NCBI GenBank assembly: GCA_002281855.1
Contig: NCHQ01000004.1
Coordinates: 124,001 to 188,000 of the forward strand
Direction: 5' to 3'
DNA from: Rhodospirillales bacterium 24-66-33
GTDB lineage: Bacteria; Pseudomonadota; Alphaproteobacteria; Reyranellales; Reyranellaceae
DNA: 64,000 nt
The notes under the pieces were generated by a model. The model was not told the DNA's origin. It worked only from the letters and a program-made list of their open reading frames with translations, and did no database searches. This document shows positions 10,911 to 19,657 of this stretch, piece after piece (within the stretch, counting starts at the first letter, position 1; every line of letters starts with the position of its first letter). A program made the position numbers and the translations under genes.

Positions 10911-11810
10911 ATGAAGATCTTCATGACCGGAGCGACCGGCTATATCGGCGGCACCATCGCACGCCGCCTGCTCGACGACGGCCACGAGATCCGCGGTCTC
11001 GTTCGCGACGCGGAGAAGGGCAGGAAACTCGCGGTCTTCGGTGTCGAGCCGGTCATGGGCGGCCTCGACGATGCCGCGATCCTCGCTACCGAAGCCAGCC
11101 GCGCCGATGCCGTGGTCAATACCGCCAACAGCGATCATCGCGGCGCGATCGATGCGTTCCTGGAGGCGCTTGCCGGATCGAACAAGCCGTTCCTGCATAC
11201 CAGCGGCTCCAGCATCGTGGCCGACGATGCTCATGGCGATGTCGCCTCGGAGAGGATCTACGACGAGGAGACGCCGTTCGAGCCGGTGCCGGGCAAACAG
11301 GCGCGGGTCGATATCGACCGGATGATCCGGGATGCGAGGAGCCGCGGCGTGCGCTCCATCGTCGTGTGCCCGACCATGATCTACGGTAACGGCCTGGGCC
11401 TGGCGCGAGACAGCGCCCAGATTCCCGGACTCGTGAACCGGGCAAAGGCGTCAGGCGTGGTGCGCCATGTCGGCAAGGGGCTGAACATCTGGTCGAACGT
11501 CCATGTCGAGGACGTGGCCGACCTATATCGCCTGGCCCTCGCGAAGGCGCCGGCGGGCGCCTTCTACTTCGCGGAGAACGGCGAGGCCTCCTATCGCGAC
11601 ATCTGTTCAGCCATCGCGCGCCGCCTGAAGCTGGGCGAGCCGCAGGCCTGGCCGTTCGAGGACGCGGCGAGGGAGCTCGGCGAGAATAGCGCGGCCTATA
11701 CGTTCGGCTCGAACAGCCGCGTCCGCGCCCGGCGCGCCCGCAGCGAGCTAGGCTGGCAGCCGAAGCATGGTTCGGCGACGGAATGGATCGAGGCCGAACT
11801 GCCGCTCTAG
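10911..11810 (+). CDS. NAD(P)-dependent epimerase/dehydratase family protein
   Basis: A 299-residue Rossmann-fold protein of the atypical/extended SDR group. The N-terminal GATGYIGG is the cofactor glycine motif. A Ser/Thr-rich active-site strand (LHTSGSSIVA) precedes VVCPTMIYGNG, where the Tyr-Lys pair of classical SDRs is not obvious. There are two possible ATGs, 10905 and 10911. The AGGAG at 10898-10902 is 8 nt from the second but only 2 nt from the first, so 10911 is preferred. The gene starts close behind dinB, but a shared role is not evident. Its stop overlaps the stop of the convergent aldo/keto reductase within a shared CTAG. Confidence 0.85.
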   Translation: MKIFMTGATGYIGGTIARRLLDDGHEIRGLVRDAEKGRKLAVFGVEPVMGGLDDAAILATEASRADAVVNTANSDHRGAIDAFLEALAGSNKPFLHTSGSSIVADDAHGDVASERIYDEETPFEPVPGKQARVDIDRMIRDARSRGVRSIVVCPTMIYGNGLGLARDSAQIPGLVNRAKASGVVRHVGKGLNIWSNVHVEDVADLYRLALAKAPAGAFYFAENGEASYRDICSAIARRLKLGEPQAWPFEDAARELGENSAAYTFGSNSRVRARRARSELGWQPKHGSATEWIEAELPL

Positions 11811-12718
11811 ACGTCGATCTCGGCGATCATCCTCTTGAGCAGTGTCGCGTCGGGATAGACCCCGAAGCCCGCCCGCAGATTGTCCGCCATGTGCTCGGGC
11901 TTGCCCGTGCCCGGAATGACGCAGGTGACGGCGGGATTTGCCAGCACGAACTTGAGCAGAAGCTGTGCCCAGCTGGTGGCGCCGATCTCGGCAGCCCACT
12001 CGGGCAGCTTGCGGCTCAGGAGCTTGCGCAGGAGTCCGCCGCCGCCGAACGGCTGGTTCACGATCACCGCGATGCCGCGTTCTGTGGCGAGTGGCAGGAG
12101 CGTGCGTTCGACGGCGCGATCGTCGAGCGCGTAGTTGACCTGCACGAAGTCCCACTTCTCCGACCGCATCACGCTCTCCAGCTCGTCATGGGCGCTCTGC
12201 GTATAGTGGGTGATACCGAGATAGCGGATGCGGCCCTCCGCCTTCCAGGCCTGCAAGGTCGGCAGATGGGCGCGCCAGTCGACCAGATTGTGAATCTGCA
12301 TCAGGTCGATGCGGTCGGTCTTGAGAAGCCGCAAGGAGTTGCGCATCTGCGTGAGCCCGTTGTCGCGGCCGGTGGTCCAGACCTTCGTGGCGATGAAGGC
12401 CTTGGCGCGGGAATTGGCCGCTGAAAGCAAGTCGCCGACCACGGCCTCGGCCGACCCGTACATGGGTGACGTGTCGATCGCCGACCCACCGGCGTCGAAA
12501 AGCAGGCGCAGCACCTCGGCCAGCGGCGCACGATTGGCCGGCCGCGCGCCGACGTCGAAGGTACGCCACGTACCGACGCCGACGACGGGCAGCATCTCGT
12601 CCGAGGAGGGGATTTTGCGCTGGTGCATGCGGGCTTCCGGCTGCGCGGCGGCTCGCCCGGCCGCGAGGACGGTGGCGCCGGCAAGGCCGAGCAGGGCTGA
12701 ACGGGTCAGGGACATCAT
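11807..12718 (-). CDS. Aldo/keto reductase with an export signal
   Basis: A 303-residue aldo/keto reductase. The catalytic tetrad can be seen: D and Y in SAIDTSPMYG, K in FIATKVW and H in LMQIHNL. The TIM-barrel strands and the VIPGTGKPEHMADNL cofactor segment are present. Unusually, residues 1-26 (MMSLTRSALLGLAGATVLAA, ending near RAAAQ) look like a cleavable signal peptide, so the enzyme may work in the periplasm. The large exported protein begins upstream and its stop is 33 nt before this ATG, so the two are probably cotranscribed. Some related proteins carry Tat signals; no twin arginine is seen here. Confidence 0.88.
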   Translation of the reverse strand: MMSLTRSALLGLAGATVLAAGRAAAQPEARMHQRKIPSSDEMLPVVGVGTWRTFDVGARPANRAPLAEVLRLLFDAGGSAIDTSPMYGSAEAVVGDLLSAANSRAKAFIATKVWTTGRDNGLTQMRNSLRLLKTDRIDLMQIHNLVDWRAHLPTLQAWKAEGRIRYLGITHYTQSAHDELESVMRSEKWDFVQVNYALDDRAVERTLLPLATERGIAVIVNQPFGGGGLLRKLLSRKLPEWAAEIGATSWAQLLLKFVLANPAVTCVIPGTGKPEHMADNLRAGFGVYPDATLLKRMIAEIDV

Positions 12719-12751
12719 ACTCTCCGCGACCTCAACGTTTCCAAGGGTCGA

Positions 12752-15700
12752 TCAGGCTATCGGTATCTGAAAATTTTCGCCGGCGATCCGCGGATCGACG
12801 CGGTGGCCATTGACCGTAACCTTGGGCTCACGGGCAAGCCCCGAAACCGTGATCGTCGCGGCCAGGCCATCCTGGCCGGGCTTGGGCGCGTGGTCGATCT
12901 CGACCTCACGGACCCAGGGCCGGTACTCGAGCCTCATCAGGCCCACCTTTCCGTCGGCCCGGAAGGCGGCGCCGTCGCGTGTCGAGAGCGCGAAATCCTG
13001 CGGATCGGGCAGTGGATTGTACGCCACCACCGCACCGCTCGACGGATCGGCGATCAGGTACGCCTTGCGCCCGGGTTCGGTCGTCAGCACCGCACCAGCC
13101 TTCTCCAGGCGGCCGGTCGTGCCCTGCCGGGCCCAGAAACTGTCGCGATCGATGCCCGGCGGCAGGTATGGCCAGGCGCCGTTCAGCCGGCGATAGGGAA
13201 TCGCCTTCTGCTGGGCGCCGCCCTCCAGCGGGTAGTTGATCTCCACCGGCTGGGCGAATTCGGTCGAGAAGCCCGCCTCCAGGAGATCGCCGCCGCTGCG
13301 GTAGCTGACGTCCATGATGCGCCTCGCGGCGTTCCAGTCCGCCTTCAGTTCGGCGGCGGCGATATGGCGGCGGAAGGCCTCGAAGCTGCCATGCTGCGCC
13401 TCGTCGCCCATCTCGAGCACGAAGCCGCCGTAGGTCCGGGACAGGATGGCGTCGAGATCGAGCGAAGAGACAGGCGCCGGCTGCGCACGGCGCAGATTGA
13501 ACAAGGAGATGGTGAGGGCAGGTCCCACCCGGGCGCCGTTCGGCTCCGCCTCCGCCGCGATCCCGGGCGCGATTTCGATGCCGGTGTCGCGGCCGAGATC
13601 GGTCGCGGGCAGCGGCAGGATCGCGAGATAGGTCACGCCGTCGCGAATGAACAGGCGCTGGCCGGCCGGCAGCTTCTGCGGGAACGACTCGAGGCGCCGA
13701 TCGCCTGCATGGAATTCCCAGCCGGGCGAGGTGGCGAAGTTCCACAGACCGATCACCGTCGCCAGAGAGCCGATCCGGTCGGTGGCGGCGTCGAGGAAGC
13801 GCTGGCGGTTGCAGTGCGGTGTCGCGAAGACGATGGCGCGATTGCGGCTCTGGAAGGTGAGCAGCAGGCCGGCCTGCGGGATCAGCCCTTCGCGCGTGGT
13901 GGTGAGGTTCGGCGTGTTGGCCGAATACCGTGCGGTCAGCATGGCGCGCTGTGCCGGCGTCGTGGCGGTCTGCGGCGCGCGGACCCACTGGCCGACGAGA
14001 TCGACCGTGCCGCCGCGCAGGTCCTGGCTCGCCAGCCCGTGCCAGCGACCGAGATAGGTCCGCTTCCAGAGCGGCGGCTGGTAGATGCCGCGCGTCGTCT
14101 CGGCGGAGGTTTCCTCGCAGGGCGCGCTGCGGTCGTCGATCGGGCCCGACACCCAGTCGGGCGCCCACGGGGCCGCCAGGCTCTGCATCGCCACGCGGCC
14201 CGGCGGGAAGTCGTACCCCCAGGCCGGCATGCCGTGCACCGTGCCCGTCGGGTCGGTGTCGAGGTGATTGACGACGCCGGCCTTCGACACGGTATGGAGC
14301 GCCCCGTAGATGCCGTCCTGTTCGGCGAGCACGCCCGAGAGGCGGACGCGCGTGCCGGAACAGACGAAGCGGCGCAGGGCAGGATGATAGACGCTGATGA
14401 GCAGCTCCAGCGTGCGATCGACCAGCACGCGACCCATCAGACGGTCGAGCGGTGTCGGTGCATGGTCCCTGAACAGCTTGAGAGCGCTCAGCGTGATCGA
14501 CAGGTAATAGGGATCGAGCATCTCCTGCGTGCTGCCGTCGAGGAAACCCCAGAAGCGCAGCGGCAGGTTCTCGAGACCGTGCCGCCCGTCGCCCATCGCA
14601 TGAGACGAGCCGATCATTGCGCCGCCGAGCAGGGCGCCCATGGCGGCGGTGTGATTGAAGTTCTGCGTGCTGACGGCGTAGTTGTAGCCGTCACGGAAGA
14701 ACGACGCGCGCCCGCGCCAGTCCTTGTTGCGGCGCCAGTAGTCGATCGCTTCGGGACCCTGCGGCGAGACGAAGGCGCTGGTCGGCAGCTCCGGCTGCAA
14801 CCAGGCGGTCCAATAGGCCTTCAGATGCTCCTGCGCCGGTTCCGGCAGCAGCTCGCGGAACAGGTGCCAGATGAGCAGCATGTCGGCGATCTCCCAGCCC
14901 ATCCAGTAGCGCGGCGGCCTGGCGAGGAGTTCCTTGAGCCGACTTGCATAGGCGCGTCGTGCATCCGGCCCGACGACCTCCGCCCAGGGGCTGACATTGT
15001 CGCCGCCGACGCGCTGCAGTTCGCGGATGCGCTCGAGCTGCCATTCGGGGCGGTTTCCCTGCGCGCGGGTGGCGGCCTGCGCGCGCGCGGCGATCTCCTC
15101 GATCGGCAGCAGTCTCGCGGTCGGCTGGCTGCCGTCGGCGGTGCGCGGCAGGGCGCGATCCGCAGCGGGCGGCAAGCTGATCGCGACCTGGGCTCCACCG
15201 GCCAGGGCGCGCAGCGTGAGTTGCAGGTGGGCGGCCTCGAACTTCAGCCCATGTCCGCCGATCGGCATCGCCCACTCATATGCATTGCCGCGTTCGCGAT
15301 AGCGCGTGTCGTAGGTCTCGAGCTTGCGCAGGAGGAAGCCGCAGCGCTCGGGCATCAGCAGCCGGCTCGGCGGATCGCGCGTCAGCATGTCCGTCGAGAA
15401 GAAGCGCGTGATGTCGAAGCGAGCCTTGCGCTGTTGCAGCGAAAGCTCCTGCGGGTCGAGCCGTCCGTCGAAGCGGTCGCGCGTCGGATCCGTCGCGCCC
15501 CAGCGAGCCCAATAGCGCCTGCCGTTGATGCTCGCATTGAAGGTCGGTCCGATTGCTTCATCTGCGACCCATGGCTGACGCAACGGCCACGCCACGACGT
15601 GCCAGCTCGGCGGATCGTCGGTCCAGCGCTTGCGGCCGAGGCCTTCGCGACAGGTGTAGCCTTCGGGCACGATCTCGTAGCCGCCATAGTCCAGCACCAG

Positions 15701-15979
15701 CTCGGCCTTCGCCAGCACGCGGCCGCGCAACAGGTGAAAGGCGATGGCATCGGCGGCGCCAGGAAAACGCAGGAGAACGGAACGATGCACGCTGTCGACC
15801 GTGCGGCCGCCCGGCATTGGCCTGTCCCAGTCGCGGCCGTCGATCGTTGCAGTTTCTATGTCGCTGATGAGGACCCGTTCTTCGCGTCGCGGCTGTGCGC
15901 CCGCCGGACCGGCGGCGAGCATTGCGGCCGTGACTCCGGCGCTGCGCAAGAAGCGGGAGCGGGTGAGGTCACGTGACAT
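12752..15979 (-). CDS. Large exported protein of unknown function, possibly polysaccharide-active
   Basis: A 1075-residue protein not recognised with confidence. Residues 1-30 (SRDLTRSRFLRSAGVTAAML, then AAGPAGAQ) look like an export signal, Tat-like but with R-S-R rather than R-R. Residues about 35-200 resemble a beta-rich binding domain (HRSVLLRFPGAADAIAF, ELVLDYGGYEI). Residues about 330-620 are helical with motifs such as YNYAVSTQNFNHTAAMGAL and RFWGFLDGSTQEMLDPYY, suggesting an alpha/alpha toroid as in many polysaccharide lyases and hydrolases. The remainder is beta-rich. The start at 15979 is chosen because it puts the signal at the N-terminus; the frame is open 44 codons further. Function is inference. 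Confidence 0.75.
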   Translation of the reverse strand: MSRDLTRSRFLRSAGVTAAMLAAGPAGAQPRREERVLISDIETATIDGRDWDRPMPGGRTVDSVHRSVLLRFPGAADAIAFHLLRGRVLAKAELVLDYGGYEIVPEGYTCREGLGRKRWTDDPPSWHVVAWPLRQPWVADEAIGPTFNASINGRRYWARWGATDPTRDRFDGRLDPQELSLQQRKARFDITRFFSTDMLTRDPPSRLLMPERCGFLLRKLETYDTRYRERGNAYEWAMPIGGHGLKFEAAHLQLTLRALAGGAQVAISLPPAADRALPRTADGSQPTARLLPIEEIAARAQAATRAQGNRPEWQLERIRELQRVGGDNVSPWAEVVGPDARRAYASRLKELLARPPRYWMGWEIADMLLIWHLFRELLPEPAQEHLKAYWTAWLQPELPTSAFVSPQGPEAIDYWRRNKDWRGRASFFRDGYNYAVSTQNFNHTAAMGALLGGAMIGSSHAMGDGRHGLENLPLRFWGFLDGSTQEMLDPYYLSITLSALKLFRDHAPTPLDRLMGRVLVDRTLELLISVYHPALRRFVCSGTRVRLSGVLAEQDGIYGALHTVSKAGVVNHLDTDPTGTVHGMPAWGYDFPPGRVAMQSLAAPWAPDWVSGPIDDRSAPCEETSAETTRGIYQPPLWKRTYLGRWHGLASQDLRGGTVDLVGQWVRAPQTATTPAQRAMLTARYSANTPNLTTTREGLIPQAGLLLTFQSRNRAIVFATPHCNRQRFLDAATDRIGSLATVIGLWNFATSPGWEFHAGDRRLESFPQKLPAGQRLFIRDGVTYLAILPLPATDLGRDTGIEIAPGIAAEAEPNGARVGPALTISLFNLRRAQPAPVSSLDLDAILSRTYGGFVLEMGDEAQHGSFEAFRRHIAAAELKADWNAARRIMDVSYRSGGDLLEAGFSTEFAQPVEINYPLEGGAQQKAIPYRRLNGAWPYLPPGIDRDSFWARQGTTGRLEKAGAVLTTEPGRKAYLIADPSSGAVVAYNPLPDPQDFALSTRDGAAFRADGKVGLMRLEYRPWVREVEIDHAPKPGQDGLAATITVSGLAREPKVTVNGHRVDPRIAGENFQIPIA

Positions 15980-16166
15980 TGCGATGACATTGTTCAGCAA
16001 TGATGGCCATTGCACCAGCGGGGAAGACGCGACGCCATATTGATGCCGTACGCAAAGGTTCTTCTGTGACCGTCTGTTGTTTCGACACTTCTGGCCATTG
16101 TCTTCTCCCATGTCGCTCCCATCTCAGAACCGATCGCAGACATCTCAGCCTGAAGGAGACCGCGCC

Positions 16167-16361
16167 ATGCCCGAGCCCTTCGTCGTCGAAATCTGGGGAA
16201 AGCCCGCCGGCGTCGTCCTCAAGGAAGGCAATGCGTTCCGTTTCCATGCCTTCACCCGTCCCTTCTTCGAACTCGACGGTCACCAGTTCAACACGCCGGG
16301 CCAGGCGCGGCTCGCCGCAGCCAAGCTCCAGCCGCCGGGCGAAAGCGCACGCGCGGAGTAG
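16167..16361 (+). CDS. Small conserved-looking protein of unknown function
   Basis: A 64-residue protein that I do not recognise. It begins MPEPFVVEIWGKPAGVVLKE and has a hydrophobic/aromatic core (FRFHAFTRPFFELDGHQF) with a charged Ala-rich end. No signal peptide or membrane segment. AAGGAG at 16153-16158 sits 8 nt before the ATG, a strong ribosome site for so small a frame, and the reading is free of rare codons. It is divergent from the large exported protein and lies 68 nt upstream of the CMD-family gene. Confidence 0.65.
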   Translation: MPEPFVVEIWGKPAGVVLKEGNAFRFHAFTRPFFELDGHQFNTPGQARLAAAKLQPPGESARAE

Positions 16362-16429
16362 GTCCTTTCGCCTTGTCGGTCGCCTGAGGGGACGCTAGTC
16401 CACATCACGACCGACAACGGAGGAAAGTA

Positions 16430-16987
16430 GTGATCAAGCGCAAGCAGCGTATTCCGATTCGTGACCTCTCGACCATGAAGGCGGAGGATCGCGAAGCCAT
16501 CGAGAAGAACGGAATGAACGGCCAGGTGTTCAACATCTTCAAGGTGATGGCCAATCACCCCGCGCTGACCAAGCGCTGGACGCCGTTTGCCGGCCACATC
16601 CTCTCAAAGCAGACCCTGCCATTTCGCGATCGCGAGCTGCTGATTCTGCGCATCGGCTGGCTGAACCAGGCCGAATATGAATTCGCGCAGCACGAGCTGA
16701 TCGCCAAGAGGGGCGGCGTCACCGATGGGGACATCGCCAATCTCAAGGAAGGACCCAAGGCCAAAGGCTGGAACGAGCACGAGGCGGCGCTGATGCAGCT
16801 CGCCGACGATCTGTTCGAAAACTCGGTCGCCTCCGACGAGACCTGGGCCACCCTGTCGAAGACCTATTCGACGGAGCAGCTCATGGACGCCGTCTTCACG
16901 GTCGGTCAGTACAATCTCGTCTCCTGGGCGCTCAACAGCTTCGGCGTCCCGCTCGACGACTTCCTGCCGGGCGCCCAGAAGAAGTAG
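16430..16987 (+). CDS. Carboxymuconolactone decarboxylase (CMD)/AhpD-fold family protein
   Basis: A 185-residue CMD-family protein, all-helical and probably oligomeric. The family segment FRDRELLILRIGWLNQAEYE FAQH is recognisable, but the CxxC pair of the AhpD-type peroxidases is absent, so a redox role is doubtful. It belongs to the W-x-x-EYE-x-x-x-H type often found in catabolic contexts. The start is GTG at 16430: GGAGG at 16419-16423 is 6 nt upstream, whereas the first in-frame ATG lies 15 codons further in without a comparable site. It converges on the binding-protein gene at 17000. Confidence 0.85.
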   Translation: MIKRKQRIPIRDLSTMKAEDREAIEKNGMNGQVFNIFKVMANHPALTKRWTPFAGHILSKQTLPFRDRELLILRIGWLNQAEYEFAQHELIAKRGGVTDGDIANLKEGPKAKGWNEHEAALMQLADDLFENSVASDETWATLSKTYSTEQLMDAVFTVGQYNLVSWALNSFGVPLDDFLPGAQKK

Positions 16988-16999
16988 TGCCGAAAGGCC

Positions 17000-18568
17000 T
17001 CAGCGCTTCGCGACCTCGACATTCCAGAAGACGGTCGTCGAGGGCGGGCGGATCCAGCCCTTCGTGCGGGCGCTGACGGCCGAGGCGCTGTACCACTCGC
17101 CGAGCGGATAGTGCGTGCCGACCTGCAGCGCGCGCTCCTGGATCTCCTCGGCGATGGCCTTGCGCTTCGCCCCATCCGGCTCCAGCGCGAAGGCCTCGCG
17201 CATCGCCTCGATCTGCGCGTCGCACGACCAGCCGGCGGAGGCCTTCTCGCAGGCCGAGTTCAGGAACAGCGACGTGATGGGGTTCGCAACGTCGATGACC
17301 CCGATGCTCGACAGGGTGACGTTCCAGCCGCGATCCTCGGGAGGCTCCTTGCGCATGACGCGCGCCAGGTGGGTCTGCCAATCGGCCGGGCGCATGTCGA
17401 CCTTGAAGCCGACCCGTTCGAGCTGCGCCTTGGCGACGGGGCCGAGATTGACCAGGGAGGCGAGGTCGGTCACCTGCAGCAGAACGATCGGCCGTCCATC
17501 ATAGCCGGCCTCCTTGATGAGCGCCCTGGCCTTCTCGACGTTGCCCTCGAGCAGGCCCTGCGTGCCCTTGTCCGAAGCGAGCGGGGTGCCGCAGCCATAG
17601 TAGGTCTTGCAGAGGCGCCAGTACTTGGGGTCGCCGACGGCGGCATCCAGGAAGCCCTTCTGCTCGATGGCGTAGCCCAGGGCGAGCCGCATCCGGGGAT
17701 CGTTGAACGGCGGATGGAGCCAGTTCGGGCGCAGCGTGTACTGACTGGCGTAGGCGCCGCGCTGCACGTCGATGCCGCGCTGCTTCTCGACCAGGGGCAG
17801 CAGATCGTGCGCCACCGATTCGAGCGCATCGACCTCGCCGTTCTGCAGCGCGTTGACGGCCGTCTGCGGATCGGCGATCGACATCCACTCGACGCGGTCG
17901 ACTTTCGCCACCTTGCCGCCTGCATAATTGCCAGGCGGCTCGTTGCGCGGCACGTAGTTGGGATTCTTCACGTACACCACGCGGTCGCCCGGCCGCCATT
18001 CGTCGGCCTTGAACATGAACGGGCCGGAACCGGTCGGATCCTTGATCTGCTGGGTGGCCGGCGCGTCGGCGACGCGCTTGGGCATCATGAACGGCACGAT
18101 TCCGGCCGGCTTGGCGAGCGAATCGATCACGAGGCCGTAGGGGCGGGCGAGTTCGAGGCGGATCGTCTTCGCGTCGGGCGCGCTGAGCTCCTTGACGTTG
18201 GCCATGAGCTTCAGGCCGACCGGGTCGCGGCTGCCCCAGCGCTTGAGCGAGGCGACACAATCCTCGGCGGTGACCGGCGCCCCGTCGTGCCACTTCAGCC
18301 CGTCGCGCAGGGTGAAGCTGTAGATCAGCCCGGCCGGATCGACGGTCCAGTTCCCCACCATCTGCGGCTGCGGCTTGAGATCGCCGTCGAGGCCGAACAG
18401 CGTGTCGTAGACGAGGTAGCCGTGGGTGCGGCTGATCTGCGCCGACGCCCAGATCGGATCGAGGATCTTGAGATCCGAGTGCATGACGATCTTGAGCGTC
18501 GATTGCGCGGCGGCCGGCATCGCGAGCGCGATCCCCGCGACGGCCCCTAGCAGCGTCTTGAAGTTCAT
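17000..18568 (-). CDS. ABC transporter substrate-binding protein, family 5 (peptide/opine type)
   Basis: A 522-residue periplasmic binding protein (SBP_bac_5). Residues 1-21 (MNFKTLLGAVAGIALAMPAA) are a signal peptide cleaved near AAAQS. Family landmarks include ILDPIWASAQISRTHGYLVYDTLF near the N-terminus and the WHDGAPVTAEDCVASLKRW motif. It would capture di/oligopeptides or similar compounds. It starts 9 nt after the stop of the DUF2817 gene and is the last gene of a three-gene operon with the FAD oxidoreductase. No permease or ATPase gene is adjacent, so it must borrow a membrane complex or act as an orphan receptor. Confidence 0.92.
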   Translation of the reverse strand: MNFKTLLGAVAGIALAMPAAAQSTLKIVMHSDLKILDPIWASAQISRTHGYLVYDTLFGLDGDLKPQPQMVGNWTVDPAGLIYSFTLRDGLKWHDGAPVTAEDCVASLKRWGSRDPVGLKLMANVKELSAPDAKTIRLELARPYGLVIDSLAKPAGIVPFMMPKRVADAPATQQIKDPTGSGPFMFKADEWRPGDRVVYVKNPNYVPRNEPPGNYAGGKVAKVDRVEWMSIADPQTAVNALQNGEVDALESVAHDLLPLVEKQRGIDVQRGAYASQYTLRPNWLHPPFNDPRMRLALGYAIEQKGFLDAAVGDPKYWRLCKTYYGCGTPLASDKGTQGLLEGNVEKARALIKEAGYDGRPIVLLQVTDLASLVNLGPVAKAQLERVGFKVDMRPADWQTHLARVMRKEPPEDRGWNVTLSSIGVIDVANPITSLFLNSACEKASAGWSCDAQIEAMREAFALEPDGAKRKAIAEEIQERALQVGTHYPLGEWYSASAVSARTKGWIRPPSTTVFWNVEVAKR

Positions 18569-18577
18569 GGTTCCTCC

Positions 18578-19657
18578 CTAGACTTGTTCATTTGCGAGCC
18601 CGTTGATCGTCTGCAGGGCGTGGGCCCGGAACTGGCCGAGGATCATGCCTTTCCAGTCGTCGGCATCGACGTAGAAGGCGTCGCGCACCGCCCGCCTGAT
18701 GTTCCTCACGAGAGGCGCGGGCGCGTCGGGATGCCCCGCCAGCCAAGCCTCGCCGCGCAGCGCGTTACGCACCACGGGATTGGGCACCGTGCCGTATTCC
18801 AGCGTGGTCGGCGTGATCGCGGCGCCGGGGCATTCCTCCGGCGCGCAGCCGGTGATGTGCCCGATCGTGCGCGGCGATACCGACTCGGTCGCTGTGCTGA
18901 CGATCAGGTCGCTGCCCCACCAGGCTTTCGCGCGTTTCGTGGTTTCCTCGGAATGGCGACCGAAGATCTTCTCGCCGTGGCCATAGGGACCGAGGCCGGT
19001 GTGGACGTCAATCCAGGCGATGTGTCGCTTGTTCGTGCCATGAGCGCGCAGGATCGAGCGGATCGTGCCGTTGCTCCAGGCCGGGTCCGTACCGCTGTAG
19101 AAGAGCCCGTCCGCATGCTTTGCCTGGCCGCTCGACACGCCAGGATCGCGTTGCCCTGCAAGGCGGGCCATCGCGGCGGTCAGCCGCTGCTCGTTGTCGG
19201 CGACGGGTGGCCAGGTCGCGGGCACCAGCAGGTCGTGGATCTGCTCGTAGACCGGGTTGTCGGGATAGGGTTGGGAGAAGTCTCCGAAGTTCCGGTTGAG
19301 GTCGATATTGTCCTCATTCGTTCGCTTCAGGTGCGAGAATCCGTACGGATTGACCGCATGGATCAGCAGCAGCGCGATTCGGCGATCGCTCGCCCGCTTC
19401 GCCAGCTCGTCGTTCAACAGCGCGACCTGGCAGGCCGAGCCCGCAAAGCCTTCGGGTCCGTGCGTGCCCGAGCTCACGATGAACAGTTTGTTCGCATCCG
19501 CAGGGCCCAGCAGCGTCGTATCGGTGGCGATTTCCTCACCCGCCGCGCCCTTCAGCAGATGAATGTAATGCTGAACGGCGGCACCGGCTTTGGTCGAGGC
19601 GTCGAGGAAACGCTGACGCGCTTCGTCGTAATCAGCGGAGAAGAACGAAGCGCTCAT
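18578..19657 (-). CDS. DUF2817 (M14-like zinc carboxypeptidase fold) protein
   Basis: A 359-residue protein with the M14-type metal site: H and E in SSGTHGPEGFAGSACQ, N/R in NIDLNRNFGDF and a later His in WIDVHTGLGPYG. The glutamate expected near the C-terminal part may be in TTLEYGT. DUF2817 proteins are zinc-dependent amidohydrolases or peptidases of unclear substrate. The frame is open further upstream, but the ATG at 19657 overlaps the oxidoreductase stop by 4 nt (ATGA) and yields a family-sized product. With the neighbouring binding protein and amine/amino-acid oxidase, hydrolysis of an N-acylated amino compound is a reasonable inference. Confidence 0.85.
   Translation of the reverse strand: MSASFFSADYDEARQRFLDASTKAGAAVQHYIHLLKGAAGEEIATDTTLLGPADANKLFIVSSGTHGPEGFAGSACQVALLNDELAKRASDRRIALLLIHAVNPYGFSHLKRTNEDNIDLNRNFGDFSQPYPDNPVYEQIHDLLVPATWPPVADNEQRLTAAMARLAGQRDPGVSSGQAKHADGLFYSGTDPAWSNGTIRSILRAHGTNKRHIAWIDVHTGLGPYGHGEKIFGRHSEETTKRAKAWWGSDLIVSTATESVSPRTIGHITGCAPEECPGAAITPTTLEYGTVPNPVVRNALRGEAWLAGHPDAPAPLVRNIRRAVRDAFYVDADDWKGMILGQFRAHALQTINGLANEQV

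Noticed and set aside
12803..15976. Open frame of about 1057 codons on the plus strand opposite the large exported protein
   Set aside because: The minus frame has an export signal at its start and protein-like motifs; the plus frame has neither.
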